Assembly (NCBI GenBank): GCA_002454125.1
Contig: DKII01000157.1
Location: 934-8,003 of the forward strand
Source: Novosphingobium sp. UBA6722
GTDB taxonomy: Bacteria > Pseudomonadota > Alphaproteobacteria > Sphingomonadales > Sphingomonadaceae
Length of the DNA: 7,070 nucleotides
Reading direction: 5' to 3'
Below, piece by piece: positions 5,851 through 7,070 of the stretch (the first letter of the stretch is position 1; every line of letters begins with the position of its first letter). The notes under the pieces were generated by a model that was given only the letters and a program-made list of their open reading frames with translations, ran no database searches and was not told where the DNA came from. The translations under genes and the position numbers were made by a program.

Positions 5851-6633
5851 CGAAGGGTCGATCCGGTCAAGCTTGCGCAGCAATGCCGGCCAGGCAAGGC
5901 CATTGGCAATCATGCCGATGCCCGCCGGAGGGGTCTGTGACTTGACCTTTTCCGGCGTGCCTTGCGGCGGGTTGTTCAGCCCGTCGCGTCCGGCGGAGAG
6001 CATCTTGACCTGCGCATCGCAGGCGCGCTCGAGGAAATAGAGCCGCAGGAAGCATTCGCCCACGGTCTTGCCGATCGCCAGGGTCCCATGGTTGCGCAGG
6101 ATCATCACATGCTTGTCGCCCATATCGACCACCAGCCGGTCGCGTTCCTCGAGGTCGGTCGCGATGCCTTCATAGTCGTGATAGGCGATGTCCGATCCGG
6201 CAATCATCGCGGTCTGGGTGTGCGGCAGCAGCCCTTCCGACATGGCGCTGACCGCCTGCCCGGCCGGGGTGTGGAGATGCATCACCGCATGCGCATCCTC
6301 GCAGTTCATGTGCAGCGCCGAATGGATCGTGAAGCCGGCGGGATTGACCGGGTGCGCGGTCGGGATCACGGGCTGGCCCTCAACGTCGATCTTGACCAGT
6401 GAGCTGGCCGTGATCTCTTCGAACATCATGTCATAGGGATTGATGAGGAAGTGATGCTCCGGACCCGGCACGCGGGCAGACAGGTGCGTGAAGATCAGGT
6501 CATCCCAGCCATAGAGCGCGACCAGCCGGTAAGCCGCCGCCAGGTCCACCCGGACCGCCCATTCTTCTGCGCTGACAGCGCTGCGAACATGATCGTCGTT
6601 CGCTTCGGATTTGGTTTCCAGCACAGTGGCCAT
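5839..6633 (-). CDS. Class II aldolase/adducin family protein
   Basis: A 264-aa cytosolic protein with the class II aldolase/adducin fold, which in characterised members (L-fuculose-1-phosphate and L-ribulose-5-phosphate enzymes) uses a zinc ion to stabilise an enolate. The fold covers about residues 25-215: WDDLIFTHLSARVPG, FLINPYDMMFEEITASSLVK, VNPAGFTIHSALH and MHLHTPAG. His119 and His121 (HLH) and His182 (RNHGTL) correspond to the three metal histidines of FucA. The FucA catalytic Glu73 aligns by eye with Gly100, so ordinary aldolase chemistry is doubtful. The C-terminus (WPALLRKLDRIDPSFRN) resembles many alphaproteobacterial relatives annotated only by family. ATG 6633 has AAGGAG (6646-6641) 7 nt upstream. 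The gene begins 52 nt after the end of tgt on the same strand with no terminator between, so read-through from tgt is likely. The substrate is unknown. Confidence 0.9.
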   Translation of the reverse strand: MATVLETKSEANDDHVRSAVSAEEWAVRVDLAAAYRLVALYGWDDLIFTHLSARVPGPEHHFLINPYDMMFEEITASSLVKIDVEGQPVIPTAHPVNPAGFTIHSALHMNCEDAHAVMHLHTPAGQAVSAMSEGLLPHTQTAMIAGSDIAYHDYEGIATDLEERDRLVVDMGDKHVMILRNHGTLAIGKTVGECFLRLYFLERACDAQVKMLSAGRDGLNNPPQGTPEKVKSQTPPAGIGMIANGLAWPALLRKLDRIDPSFRN

Positions 6634-6640
6634 GGTCGCT

Positions 6641-6646
6641 CTCCTT
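6641..6646 (-). promoter_or_regulatory. Shine-Dalgarno of the aldolase-like gene
   Basis: AAGGAG on the minus strand, 7 nt before ATG 6633, is a strong and well-spaced site that fixes this start. The 52-nt gap behind it shows no clear terminator or promoter. Confidence 0.7.
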
Positions 6647-6685
6647 GTCTCTTTGCCAGCAGACTAGGACGATTCGCCGCGCTTG

Positions 6686-7070
6686 TCAGGTGCCCAGGTA
6701 ATCGCGCCGAAAATCGGCAGCGAAAGCCGCGAAAGTGCCCGCGGCAATGGCATCGCGCATCGCCTGCATCAGTTGCTGATAGAACGTCAGGTTGTGCTCG
6801 GTCAGCAGCATCGCCCCCAGAATCTCGCCGCTCTTGTGCAGATGGTGGAGATAGGCGCGGCTGTATTTGGTGCAGCAATCGCCGGGGCAGCGCTCGTCCA
6901 GCGGCGCGGAGTCCTCGGCATGCTTGGCATTGCGCAGGTTGACGGGGCCATTCCAGGTGAAGCCCTGCCCGTTGCGGCCCGAGCGGCTCGGCAGGACGCA
7001 ATCGAACATGTCGACCCCGCGCTCGACCGCGCCGACCAGGTCATCGGGCTTGCCCACCCCCATCAGGTAG
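6686..7070 (-). CDS. tgt: tRNA-guanine transglycosylase, C-terminal part (rest beyond window)
   Basis: Exchanges guanine 34 of GUN-anticodon tRNAs for the queuosine precursor preQ1, as part of queuosine modification. The last 127 codons are visible, ending at TGA (6688-6686); the frame is open through the window edge and reads [12 protein letters not shown], so the cut is artificial. [17 protein letters not shown] contains the nucleophile Asp (visible residue 23), equivalent to Zymomonas Asp280. The zinc site has Cys61 and Cys66 and His92 (TEHN) at family spacing, but the family's C-x-C-x2-C appears here as C-P-G-D-C-C: the middle ligand position is Gly63, and an extra cysteine stands at 65. 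Flanking YSRAYLHHL and [13 protein letters not shown] are normal, and length is unchanged, so this is not a frameshift. The end [12 protein letters not shown] and [12 protein letters not shown] closely resembles the Zymomonas enzyme. It precedes the aldolase-like gene on the same strand. Confidence 0.97.
   Translation of the reverse strand, partial: YLMGVGKPDDLVGAVERGVDMFDCVLPSRSGRNGQGFTWNGPVNLRNAKHAEDSAPLDERCPGDCCTKYSRAYLHHLHKSGEILGAMLLTEHNLTFYQQLMQAMRDAIAAGTFAAFAADFRRDYLGT

Noticed and set aside
5962..6402. 146-codon plus-strand frame opposite the aldolase-like gene
   Set aside because: It is a His/Arg/Gly-rich antisense frame over a gene with clear family motifs; no RBS or motif supports it.

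Overview
The window reads as chromosomal core DNA from a high-GC alphaproteobacterium, most likely a member of the Sphingomonadales (Sphingomonadaceae or Erythrobacteraceae). This rests on the style of the encoded proteins (Zymomonas/Novosphingobium-like Tgt, S4, NrdR and SHMT), the alphaproteobacterial glyA-nrdR linkage, strong third-position GC bias and AT-poor promoters. The lineage is inferred from recalled family sequences; no search was run. I see no transposase, integrase, phage gene, CRISPR array, tRNA or rRNA, and no stretch longer than about 300 bases without a gene.

Layout. Positions 1-2512 (+) form a tight run: the C-terminal seven-eighths of glyA (cut by the window edge), a 66-residue glycine-zipper membrane protein, nrdR, and a TrmJ-type tRNA 2'-O-methyltransferase. 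The gaps are 3 nt, 3 nt and a 17-nt overlap, so this is almost certainly one transcript. Positions 2591-2860 (+) encode a small exported protein with two cysteines. rpsD (3042-3656, +) follows a 181-nt gap that holds a plausible promoter and a strong GC hairpin just upstream of its ribosome binding site. A hairpin with A and T tracts at 3677-3708 separates rpsD from the convergent minus-strand genes. These are, in transcription order, the 3' end of tgt (7070-6686), a class II aldolase/adducin-family protein (6633-5839) and an exported S9-family serine peptidase (5715-3721).

How they fit together. glyA makes glycine and 5,10-methylene-THF (needed for dTMP), and nrdR represses ribonucleotide reductase genes, so the first operon joins one-carbon and dNTP supply with a tRNA-modifying enzyme. 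rpsD and tgt also belong to translation. The peptidase and the aldolase-like protein are metabolic genes with no evident link to these.

I found no new defence, mobile or biosynthetic system. The points worth a second look are small: a rearranged zinc-ligand pattern in Tgt, an aldolase-fold protein that keeps its metal histidines but seems to lack the catalytic glutamate, the rpsD leader hairpin, and two small uncharacterised proteins.
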